NCBI GenBank assembly: GCA_964017065.1
Contig: OZ024787.1
Span: 6,958,996-7,022,995 of the forward strand
Origin: Haliclona indistincta
Lineage: Eukaryota; Porifera; Demospongiae; Haplosclerida; Chalinidae
Direction of reading: 5' to 3'
DNA length: 64,000 nucleotides
This document shows, piece by piece, positions 10,133 through 21,201 of the stretch (the stretch's first letter is position 1; each line of letters opens with the position of its first letter). A model generated the notes under the pieces. It made no database searches, had not been told where the DNA came from, and was given only the letters and a program-made list of their open reading frames with translations. Position numbers and translations under genes: made by a program.

Positions 10133-13100
10133 TTATTGTAGTTGGTCTAGTATTGTGATTTTCTTGGTCAGAGATGATGAAGATGGGAATAGAAGAGTTC
10201 GCATAATTTTATCTAGCTCTCCCAGAGCAGCAAGAGCATGACCACGAGTGAGCTCATCAAAATCAGATGATTCAACCTTCTTCAACAATCGATACATCTC
10301 CAACAACGACTCACCTCCAACCACCTAGAGAAAAGACAGACTCATGCACAGTACTTGGGTTTTAAAGTCGACATTACCTCAACAGTTTCTTCAGCTAGAC
10401 CACGAAACAGTAACTTCAGCACTGTGAGAGCAGCCTGTCGAACACTTGGGCACTTGTCTACCTCAAGCACGCTCCTAATCTTGCTCAATACCTAAACCAA
10501 TCACAAACATAATTCAAATGATGTCTGCATTCAGTTGACTGCCTTACCTCATGCTGTACTGAGGTGAAAGTGTGCCCTAGTAGTTGACAGACGTCCGCCA
10601 GGTTGGAGTAGCTACTAGCACGTATGGTGGAGTCTTTGTCGCTTGTGTTGGACAAGATAGCAGACAGGACCAGCTGAGAGTAATGTGGCAGTAGCTCACC
10701 ACAGCCTTGGACCACCTTTACCAATGCTTCGCCAACCTTGAGCCTCCACTCAACCTGTTCTCCACCTTGTTTTCTTATCACATAGCTACTCTGTCTTCCT
10801 TTTAGCACACCGGTCTTTTGATCAACACCACTGCACACCTGATCGAGCTTAGCATACTCACGACAAAGAACATCCAGCACCTTCTGTGAGCGTATAGAAG
10901 ACAGCTCAACCAAACCATTGATAGCAGCTAGGTAGATGTACGAATCATCGTGTTTCAAGCGTTCGGTGAAGATTGTTAGTAAAGTGTCTGTGTTGCTGGT
11001 GGTCTCTTTGTCTTTGGCTCTGATTAGTCTAGTGAGCTGGATCAGACCATGGGCTTGTGATGGAAGGAGAGGACTAGAGAGGAACGACAGTGCTTCAGAG
11101 TATGCAGACGTTTTAGTTCCTTTATCTTCAGCAGAAGAAGTGCTGTGTTCAACAGTCTGTGGTCTCTGTGTTAGGTGCTTCTCGTTTTTAGTGTTGTCTC
11201 TAATCTCTGCAATGAGTGAATGTCCTTCCTTGGGTCCTTTACCCACCACATGCCCTGCCTCCTTCATCTCAGCTGTCCACACTGCTCCTAGTGTGCTGAT
11301 ACATATTCGTAGGTCGTTAGCCAGCGAGGCCAATTCACTAATCTGGTAACCCTCTGCTAACTTCTCTAGATTGACAAGCATAGATTGAAGAATTGGACGC
11401 CATGGCTTATCGATCTACAGACAAAACAACAGACATTGTTACTACAGATACAGTACAGCATGTGAAGTTGGCGTGCAATAGAAAAGTTTACAAACATAGG
11501 CTATATTTACTCAAAGTGTGTGGTCACCATACCTCACTCCTCTGTGCTAGTATAGCTGACAGCAATCCCAGTGTGATACTGAGAGTGACCGGTCCTCCTG
11601 TCAGCTCAACAGGTGAAGCACCCAGCAACTGCTGAGGAGTTGACGGCTTTAGACAGCGAGCATGACAGCCCACCACACCAGCAAGAACAGGAAGGAGGGA
11701 GATGGTGTCTACTTGTTCAAGGAGCTCTGAACCCATTTGCTCACACACAGCAGCCACTACATACAGCACCATGATGGACGACGAGGTCGACTCATGTCTC
11801 ATGCTCCTCTTTGCTTCCCATTCCAGAAGAACAGACTGACTGTCTTTCATAGCTTGCTCATCTTCTCTCGCCGTATCACACCCATCAGCCGAAAGAGATT
11901 CATTCTCTAGAACCATCTTGAGGTGACCCATAACAGTGAGAAAAAGCGGCCCCAACAAGTCACATAACTTGAGGTCACCGAGTAACTTAACTACAGCAGA
12001 TGCTAAGTCTTCCATCTTTCCACACTCGCTAATTTCCTCCTCTTCCATATCATGTGGTCTTTGTGCGTGTACTCCTAGAACACCATTCTTGCTGCAAGTG
12101 ATGACTACAGGTCCCAGTTTGTTAAACACAACACTAGCAGGTTCATTAGACGATGGAATACCCATGAGATGGTAAAAGAAAGAGAGAGTGGTAGCAGTGT
12201 CTGTCATAGTTAGTACTCGTACCAAAACCTCCTTTGTTTGAATACTGAGTAAAGACAAATTTACATAACGGTTAAAATGACTCTGAAATTCAAGTCACAG
12301 TCAGTCGGTCGGTCGGTCGGTCGGTCGGTCAGTCAGTCAGTCAGTCAGTCAGTCAAAATTACATGCATATTACCAATGGTTACGTACCTTGTGTGTGAGG
12401 TGTGGAGGCGAGTGATTCGCCAAATCTCAAACAGTAAGGGAAGGTTCCTGACTATAGATGGTAGCAGCAACGAAGATGGCTCCACTACTGATAAAATCTG
12501 TACGAAAAGAGGGCAGAAGAATGTAGCAATAATTCAAGTCTCTCACATACTCTGTGTATGTTTTGTATACAAGTCTCCAGTTCTCCTGCCAACACACTCA
12601 TGTTCTCTTTTAGTGAAGTAACTGATAAAGAGAGAACGTAGAAAAGTGATTTTCACTAAAGCTGAAAAATAGTGTAAAAATTTACCATAAAACATGCACA
12701 TTAAAATTTCCTGCATTCAAGACTGCGCTAGAAGCACATTTTTTGCAAATTACATGCCAAATTTATACCTGAGGAAAGCTGTGTGAGGGGAAGGAGGAGA
12801 GGGTCGATGAGCAGTCTGGTAGCTAGCTCAGGATGTTGTGACAGCATGGTGGTGAGAATGGCTACGGCTACTCTCAACAGCTGTCTACCACTGCTCTCAG
12901 ATGGTAAGAAGAACAGACTAATAACCTAAGGAAGAGAGGTAAATGACACTGCAGGCTAGGGAGTAAGAATAAGATACTGGTCTATACTGACCTGAGGGCA
13001 CACACAGTTGTAGTACTCTTCTACTGACGCTGCTTGGGAAGGACAAGTAGCTATGAGCCGTGCCACAGCTTGGCATCTCTTAACCTCTTCCGCACTCTCT

Positions 13101-14151
13101 TCTTTTTCTGAGAAATTAAGGAGAGAAAATTAAAATTAAAAAGGCTTTGTTTCTTACCTCTTACTGCTCCTAGTATTCCTTGTAGTACACACAGCACACC
13201 ATTCTTCTTCATGAGTCTCTGAGATAGTAGTCGACCACAAGCTCTTTGTAACCAAGCCGGGCTACCCACTCTCTTGCTCACTCTCGCTCCTCTTTCATTG
13301 GATGTTCGAGGCATTCCTTGAAGCATCAGTAATTCTCTAACAACAGTTGGCTGGTGAGTCTGGTCAAGGAGACACTGAAGTGCAGTCATACACCACTCTC
13401 TATCAGAAGGTAAGAGGCAGGGTTCAGTACTAGTAATGGGTGTGGCTTGATATGTGATATCAGCAGGTGTGCGAATGGAGGAATGGACAGCGACTGGTGG
13501 AGAGAAAGAAAGATTCTGTGCTGGTTTCTCAGATGGAGCAAAGCATATTTGCACAAGAGTAGATAGCATATCGGAGAATGCAGTTGAACTGACAATGTTC
13601 CTCAGTGGCTCCACCTCCTCGGTGACTTCTATCAGCACTTTTGCTACCACATATAGATGCCACGCCTTTCCCTCTCGTCTCATTCCTTCCACTTTTGTCA
13701 CACTCTCATCTGGGCTATTAGAGTGAAGGCTGAGTGGAAGACCCACTCCAGGGAGAAGGTATGGGTAGAGACCAAGATTCACTATAAACTGAAGGAGATT
13801 ACGGATCACTTTGTTGTCACTAACACCGAGTAATGCCCTCGGAGCAGCAGACCCTCTCTGACACTGGTCTTGGTTCTCTGCCTCAATGAGCAGTTCCTTT
13901 AAGCACAAAAGGAGAGACAAACCTTCCAGGACGTAGGTCCACTGAGCATGAGAATCGGATGAATGACACGTGGGTAGCTTCTTCTTCCTAACACTGCTCA
14001 AACGTTCTCTCATGCTTGAATACTCATCTCTCGTCAATAGCTGGTGAACCGCTGTCGTGTTATGGGCCAGTCTTTCCAGCCAACCGGTTGGTGCGTCCTC
14101 TAGTCGCTCTGAAGACGCCAGCACTCGCATGAGAACAATGACGGTCTCCAT
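10133..14151 (-). CDS. TANGO6: TANGO6 (transport and Golgi organization protein 6 homologue)
   Basis: Eight exons, all GT-AG and phase-consistent: 14151-13158, 13107-12992, 12925-12769, 12487-12388, 12244-11533, 11414-10548, 10491-10378, 10324-10133. They encode 1,083 aa, close to the vertebrate length of about 1,090. Diagnostic stretches include CQAVARLIATCPSQ with EEYYNCVCPQ (exon 2), the HEAT-like region HDDSYIYLAAINGLVELSS and RLKVGEALVKVVQGCG (exon 6), and the C-terminal ALGELDKIMRTLLFP (exon 8), which match the conserved C-terminal domain shared with yeast Rtp1. The family is alpha-helical HEAT-repeat protein linked to Golgi organisation and secretion; Rtp1 relatives assist RNA polymerase II assembly. 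The start was chosen as the first ATG of the exon-1 frame. Exons 7-8 are copied at 2463-2775 and the exon-1 start is relic at 51355-51660. Confidence 0.93.
12298..12354. repeat. (CGGT)n(CAGT)n microsatellite
   Basis: Tetranucleotide run switching from CGGT to CAGT units, inside TANGO6 intron 4. Confidence 0.95.
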
Positions 14152-15380
14152 GATGTGAGGGGTTAATTAATATTGACAGACCCCTCGATTTTTCTGCTTT
14201 ACTAATACATGTACATTATGTACTTTCCTGTCGGTTGACACAGGAATTAGACAGGAAATATGCTCCCGAATATTGTAGGATAATTGCATGCATGGTGCAT
14301 GCGTGGGTGTTGGTATATAAGGTGTACAGGTATGATAGTTAATCATTCCTAGGCAACGTGCAGCCTCTCAGTTTGTCCCACCCTCCCACCCATGTGTGCT
14401 GAAGGGTTCTGATATGCATTTGATATCTTTCTGAGTATTTTCCTCTCAGTTACCAACCAATAGATGGGGTGATCAAAGCAGGAGCAAGAGCAGGGAGCAA
14501 GGCTGTGGACTCTGTCTGCTAATAATAATATTGTGATTACTTTTGTAATTATTGTGTTTGCACAGGTGCGACAAAAATTTTTTCAGGTCAGCACTATGAT
14601 GTCGGCATAGTGATTGAGATTGACCAACGATCTTATTTAGCCTGTCTAAAGAAATCCTAGCTGGCGTGTTTTTTAAAGCACCATTGTGAATGCAATAATA
14701 CCAGTAATGTGAGCTGTTTAAATTTCTTTGGGTTTTACCAGAGCATTTTTTCCTCTAAAGAGGTTTTATCTCTGGGTTTTTCCCTTGGGTGATGTTAGAC
14801 CAGCATCACCCATGAATACGAAGCATTATGTTTTTTTCTTTTGGTCTCAGCTCAATGTTGTTTAGAGTGTGTTACTTGCGTAATGTGTGTGTGTGTGTGT
14901 GTACGTACGTACAAAGATATGGTAGAGTTCATGCTGCGTCTAAAGATTGTTAAAGTTGGGCATTGTACATTTTGAGATGGTTGGTTAATTATTCACATGA
15001 GGCGAGCTTATATTAGTTCATAGTTATAGTGGAGTGTGCGAGCTGTTCAGTTAATGCTTTGCATCGAGCTTGTGTTTGCATTGTTGATTGCCTTAGGCAT
15101 ACCATAATAATATTATTTTATTAAGTTGATTTTGAGTTCTTCAGTTTTTTGTACTTTTCATGTGTGTCATGTGACATAAGAAAATGTTTGTGGCGTGCAC
15201 AGCAGGCCTTAACCAAATGTGTGGTGTTATGGTGCATGCAAGTGGGTGCATGTTCGGGAGTGTACATCATCAGCGATCGATGACCCGCAACAAATGCAGA
15301 ATCCTCTTCCACAACGTTAACCATAAATTACTTTATCGGACTGCGTCCTCCAAAACACAGCTACACCACCAGCTTATTTA
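14152..15380. other. Intergenic region upstream of TANGO6
   Basis: It should contain the TANGO6 promoter. A GT/GTAC microsatellite lies at about 14883-14912. About 35 bases next to the ATG (TTAATATTGACA.ACCCCTCGA) recur at 51630-51660 beside the TANGO6 relic. No coding sequence supported. Confidence 0.5.
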
Positions 15381-15502
15381 CAAGTAATAAAAACAATTTT
15401 TAACAAAAATGAAAGAGATTTTTAGGGTTGGTACAGATTGTGAAAATGTAAGTAAAAAAGATTTAAATAAAAGGATTGTAACAATAGTAGTGTAATGCTA
15501 CC
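15381..15502. mobile_element. Half copy of the hairpin MITE found at 32438-32763
   Basis: Runs from CAAGTAATAAAAACA through GGATTGTAACAATAG to GTAATGCTACCTCC and matches the left arm of the complete hairpin at 32438-32763. The right arm is missing. Confidence 0.75.
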
Positions 15503-15573
15503 TCCGAGTCTTCCTGGTAGCTGGTACACACTGCAATGGTACTAGTGCGCGTGCTCAGACTATACCCCGGTAC

Positions 15574-15785
15574 TAGCCTCGTCCCCAGGCCCCGCCTCCC
15601 AAAGCTGAGGAGAGGGCCTTGTACACATTGTATGCGCATGCGTTAATTATGTCCAAATAAGGCATGATTTTCACCGAATCTGTTGAATTTGCCCATTCAA
15701 TTGATCTTGCCATATTTGGACATAATTAACGCATGCGCATACAATGTGTACCAGGCTCTATATCGAGAGCCTGGGGACGAGGCTA
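15574..15785. mobile_element. TAGCCTCGT-family MITE with 10-bp target duplication
   Basis: Ends TAGCCTCGTCCCCAGGC and GCCTGGGGACGAGGCTA are exact inverted repeats. A second inner inverted repeat contains GCGCATGCGTTAATTATGTC. Flanks ACCCCGGTAC occur on both sides, a 10-bp target duplication. Other members: 48744-49355, 49426-49490, and probable ones at 33763 and 39201. The 9-10-bp duplications suggest Mutator-type mobilisation. Confidence 0.88.
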
Positions 15786-15943
15786 ACCCCGGTACCTGGA
15801 GTATTCGTATTCTTTGGGGGATTCTCGCTACATTACACCGTATACTAGCCCGGAGCACTTTCCGTGTTTTTCCAAGAATAAAAGTATCCTACAGCTCGGA
15901 ATTTGTTCTTTCTGCCTTGATCAACACGGCAGTGTGTCATCAC

Positions 15944-16060
15944 GCAGTGGCGTAGCCAGGACTTACAGTCAGGCGGGGCACTAGTCTGGCCGCTGCCCCT
16001 CCCCGCCTATTATTATTATTATTGTGAAACACACCACGTAAGGTGCAGAGTTGAAATAAA
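15944..16060. mobile_element. hAT-like end (CAGTGGCGTAGCCAGG), partial
   Basis: A GTGGCGTAGCCAGGAC terminal motif followed by GGGGC-rich sequence and a short TAT microsatellite. The other end is not found, so the extent is uncertain. Confidence 0.4.
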
Positions 16061-16065
16061 TTAAA

Positions 16066-16985
16066 TTATGCCGTAGCAATTGTTCTTAACATCGAATCAA
16101 TCGGAGAGGAGCCATGTACTACATCAGAATCAATGCTCGAGAGAATAAACGATCGCAATACACCTGCACACTCTTGATCATCTGAGGAGTAATTTTTCTT
16201 ATAACTTGAACCGAAGAAAATGTTGTGTCCAGCAAAGGTGTACGCCAGAATGTCATTGAATACTGCCTTCACCAAAGAATTGTTAGAACGCCCGGCACGT
16301 TGAATGAAATTGTGGGATCTTGAAAAAAACAGTATTATAGATACTCACAAATCCAGCACAGCAGTGGAGAATACCAGTGTGCGTTCTTGGGGGAAGACCC
16401 CAGATACGTCGTAAACATTTATTAAATGTTACCTCTATAGCTTTAAGACCAGGTGAGGACAGATTCCAGAGTTCACAACCATAAAGAGCTAAACAGTGGG
16501 AGAAGAAGAGATAGGACAGAGGAATTGGTCCGACCTTTGGAAAGGTAGAAAATAAACTGTTAGCAGCTCTCGAAAGATAGCGGGACTTTAATACTGAATA
16601 TGTCTTGATCATCGAAAAGATCATATGATAATTTATTTCCTAGGTGTAGGACAGTGGGGGAAAATTGAAGAGTTGAACCACAGAAAGAGAAGATAGAATT
16701 AGAACCAGAGACACCCAAGCGAAATTAATAAGTTGAGTCTTGAGGGGATCGATTGAACTGTAATCCAAGGCGGCTGCCATGTGATTCACAATTAGCAAGA
16801 AGAATGCGCAAGGCAGAGGCACTTGGCTCCAATAGAACGATGTCATCAGCATATGCAAGGGCGCCAGCAAAATGGTTAAATCAACCAACACCAAGAGACT
16901 CAAGCTTCATAAGTAGCTCATCCAGGTAAATAGAAAATAAAACAGGAGATAAAGCACCACCCTGACGAACACCATTACAGGCGGG
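16066..16985 (-). pseudogene. LINE (non-LTR retrotransposon) reverse transcriptase relic
   Basis: On the minus strand, frames in series give RT motif B (VRQGGALSPVLF, about 16945), motif C (AYADD, about 16850), then the RT C-terminal segment ALYGCELWNLSS...RRIWGLPPRTHT (about 16500-16360) and a 3' tail peptide to 16066. Frameshifts and a stop separate the pieces, and the 5' end is cut at a GC-rich junction near 16985. A dead 5'-truncated insertion; the exact clade is not determined. Confidence 0.85.
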
Positions 16986-18983
16986 CCGCCAGCGTTCCCA
17001 AATCTGCTTATTTACGGAGATTTACTTGCCCTCTAAATAACGCGCACCAAGCGCGAGTAACTTTGTTAATTATACGTGCTTTACTCTGAAAGTGTGGCGA
17101 TATACTCGATTAAACTCCAAGCTACTTTTATGCCAAGATTTTCTGTCTTTAACAGTGTTAATTTGAAAAAAATCTGTTCTGTAGAAATCAAATGCCACTG
17201 CAAAACATCAACTTTACAAAAAAGTTGGGCACACGCGTTTTTGCACAGCTGTGAACAGTTTGTCTATTTTAACAGTTTAATAATGCATCACACAACAAGC
17301 TTGCCAAGTTTCATCTGTGTCTAAGCAAAACTTGACCGATCAGAGATTATTGTATGGTCGCCATTACATTCATGCATAATTATTAACACAAAAATCAGTA
17401 TCCACACTGCATTGGCTAGTTCTGCTGTCAGTACTCGGTATGGCCATCTCTCAGAGACACATGAATGCAGAAAATATAACCCTGATTTCACAGCAGGACC
17501 CAGGGAGATGATCAGAAGAAAAATTACGATATTGCAGTACATGAACAGAAAAATGAACAGATTTCACGAAACCCTCGGCGTGTTGCACATTGTAGAGTTA
17601 GCTCCTTAGTAATGGTTTGCAGAAGGAGCTTTGCAGCTAAAGCCAACCTGCTTGCTATTGAAACTGCACTGGTAACCAGAAGACAGCAAAGTGCTGACCA
17701 CAACCGAGACAAGGTGTGTCAAGTGGGCGTGACCGTGAACACTGAGTAGGTAGCCATTGCTCTTGTCTTTGCATGATAGGCTTTTTCTTGAGATGTCTAC
17801 GCACCCCCAGAGCTGTCCTGCTGTTTAGATGGAATCTACAAGTACATAGGTAGTCAACTATGGGCGCGTTTGTTGTCAGAGAAGTCTAAGATGGCCGTCA
17901 TGCAAGGTGAGCCAGCCATAACTCAAGAACGAAAGCACTTTAGCAAAATCCACGAGTCACATTGCAAGCCATGGTCATGCTTAGCCTGTTCATACCTTAG
18001 TTGACGCGTAGAAGCGATCGCTGATCTCTGTAGCAGAAGAGACAGACAGACAGACAGACAGACCGACCGAACGACAAAGCAAGTACCGTAACCCTCGCGC
18101 ATGCGCCGAGGGTTAATAAGGACCCAGAGGAAGGATAGAGTCAAGAAAATAGAATTAGAGTGTACAATACAAACTGACATACTAAGATAATAAGTATGAA
18201 GTTGATACAACGTCTTCATCTGTATCTTTCCATAACAGTGAAGCCACTTTAAACTCCAAAAAGCTGTACTAAAAAGTTGGGCACTGCCGTTTTTGCAAAG
18301 CTACGTGGTTATTATTACTATGGAAAGGTAGCTAATAGTCTGCTTTATACAGTCATTAACTTACAAGCTGTGTCTGGCGTATTGTTTGATCAGTGGGGGA
18401 GCGGAAAGCAGAAACATACCGTGTCCAAATGTGACGCTCAAGCACTTTACACCGCGTTTATTCAACTACGATGCAACATACAGTTCCCAAGACCTCTCGT
18501 AGATAAAATCCAGCCAATAAAGAACAAGCACACACGTTGTTAACAAGGAATTACAGGTTAACAGAGACAAAATCAGGTATTTTTGTAAGCCAACACTTTC
18601 GTCCATTTCTCCTCTTCCACGGACGGTTACCGCCCACTTCCGTTGCAAGTAAAATTGAGAAATTTGGTACGCTGGCGGCTTGCCTGATTAGATACTGTAA
18701 AAGGGGTAGAAGAAGCACGTCCCCATCGAACAGACAGACTTTGAGTAGAATACAAAGAACTCAGTAAGCGGACTACTATTGAGTGGGTGGTGGACTAGCG
18801 GGGCGCAGAAATGGGCGCGCGCGCTTGCGCGAAATTTTCGCAACCCCGCCCCATTTGTGGTCAAAATTCGTAGCGTTCGAGCCACGTTGTTGAACAATCT
18901 GGTTCATAGTGGAGTCACAGATACTGTAAATCAGCCGATAAGATCAGTGTGCTACTGAACAAGAAGTGACTTGGCGTTAGTCT
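16986..18983. other. Gene-free repeat-rich region
   Basis: No gene supported. AAAAAGTTGGGCAC motifs at about 17219 and 18270 begin similar short stretches, likely copies of a repeat. A GACA tetranucleotide run at about 18040-18065 precedes a CCCTCGCGCATGCGCCGAGGG palindromic end. The 18790-18845 stretch is rich in GCGCGC. The last bases AGTCT (18979-18983) are the target duplication of the gypsy element. Confidence 0.5.
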
Positions 18984-21201
18984 TGTTGTGACCTCTCATG
19001 CAGAGACTTGTTGGCAGACAGACACTATTTTTATAAACAATGATCTTGTATAATTGTATCATGTGACCATGTTCACCTCTGCCTATTTATGATGCTACAC
19101 TGTCTGCCTGTGTTCTGTTCTGCTAATAATACTTTGCTGCCGGTTTTTACATCGCTGTCAAACTGCTAGAGTAATTGATCAAACTTCGTCCGGTATCAAT
19201 AATCGGCAATCCGTATGCCGAGAGAAAAAGGACTTTCTAGTCAGCGACTGTATGTTTCAAGAGCTGTTCATGTCCCTATAAAGTAGTGATAATTATAAGC
19301 GCTGATCTTTGTCAGAGACGGAACTGTGATACAAAGGAAGACGCTGACGAATAGTATCAATCTTCGTCATACAGGGACTTAACTCCGTCTTTGTGATTTA
19401 TTGCTAAGCCGCAGCTGGCGCTGCTAACAAAAACACTTGCATGCAACTCCCACTAGTTAGCTCTACAAGGAAGCACAACGGCGCCAAACTACAAGCGTCC
19501 TCTTTCCTGTAAGGCATGACGAATTTACGAACGAAAATTGCTGACTATGCAATTAATAACTATTATGTTTTATGTCAAATATTAGAGAGAGGATTATAAT
19601 TTTTAATGATTGAGGATTTGAAAGTGCTGAATAATAATTATTTCAGATCTTCCTGTTGACAACTGTAATAAATCAATAAAAATAATTGTAATTTCATTAT
19701 TATGTACCTCCTCTTATTAACTTGCTCTTGTACAGTTTAGATCTGAATCTGCATGTGTTTACAAGTACATGTATCAAGTTATATTTTGGTTAACAATTTC
19801 AACATACCAACAGGAGGTTTCAATTTCTGAGTACGTGTAACACCAACAGAGCTGTCTGAATCTGACAAGCACATGTCAAAGGTTAACAATTTCAACATAC
19901 CAATAGAAATCTTTGACTTCACTCCTCACTGAGTACGTGTAACACCACCAGAGCTGTCTGAATCTGACAAACACATATCACATGATATTTTGGTTAACAA
20001 TTATTGTCAAGAAGTCTTCGACTTCATTCCTCGCTGAGTATGTGTAACACCACTACGTTAATAAGAGGAGGTACATAATAATGAAATTATCCTCAAACAA
20101 TCATGTTTATTGATTTGTTACAGTTGTCAACAGGAGGATCTGAACTATTGTTCGACACTTTCAAATCCTAAAAATTATAATCCTCTCACTAATATTTTTG
20201 ACATAAAACTTAATTTTTATTAATTGCATAGTCAGCAATTTCCGTTCGTAAATTCGTCATGCCTTACAGGAAAGAGGAAGCTTTGCAGTTTGGCGCCGTT
20301 GTGCTTCCTTGTAGAGCTAACTAGTGGGAGTTGCATGCAAGTGTTTTTGTTAGCAGCGCCAGCTGCGGCTTAGCAATAAATCACAAAGACGGAGTTAAGT
20401 CCCTGTATGACGAAGATTGATACTATTCGTCAGCGTCTTCCTTTGTATCACAGTTCTGTCTCTGGGAAAGATCAGCGCTTATAATTATCACTACTTTATA
20501 GGGACATGAACAGCTCTTGAAACATACAGTCGCTAACTGGAAAGTCCTTTTTCTCTCGGTATACGGATTGCCGATTATTGGTACCGGTGTCACAGGAAAT
20601 CTGGCCGCTAGGACATTTTGCAGCTGCGACAATTTTTCCTAGGAAATTCGGTAGCGGCGTGTCGGCTCAGAGGCAAAGTTTCCTAGGAAATACAGCTGCG
20701 TTTAGGAAATCGTGCCGCTATAGCAATCGCCGGTACGCAGGTCACGAAACGGTACGAGTAGGTAGAAACGCCACGGAATGATCTCTATATCTGCTGTGCT
20801 ACATAGCCTAACTCAGACCAACTCATGCACTCAGTGTAACAACTACTAATATAACAACTTAGCAGTTCCACATGGAGCTAGAAAATATCCAGCGCCTAGC
20901 TTGATTTGAATCATGGGGCGTGTATAATTATTGTCAACAGAAACAGAACACAACGATAGATAAATAGTCAAGTGTTAATGATTAATAAGTGATACAGGTA
21001 ATGAAAAACAAAAGGAAAACAATTATTACAGCAAACAGTTTGACGTCAACAGTAAAGATTATTTATCTCATTGCTCATCATGGTAGTCTGGATTGACAGA
21101 GATTGTATGGTCTTCTGCTTGGATCAATACTCTGTCCTATAAAGAAAATATTAATAGGCGATAATCAAAAATTACCAACTTCATTTTGTTTTTGTGCAAT
21201 T

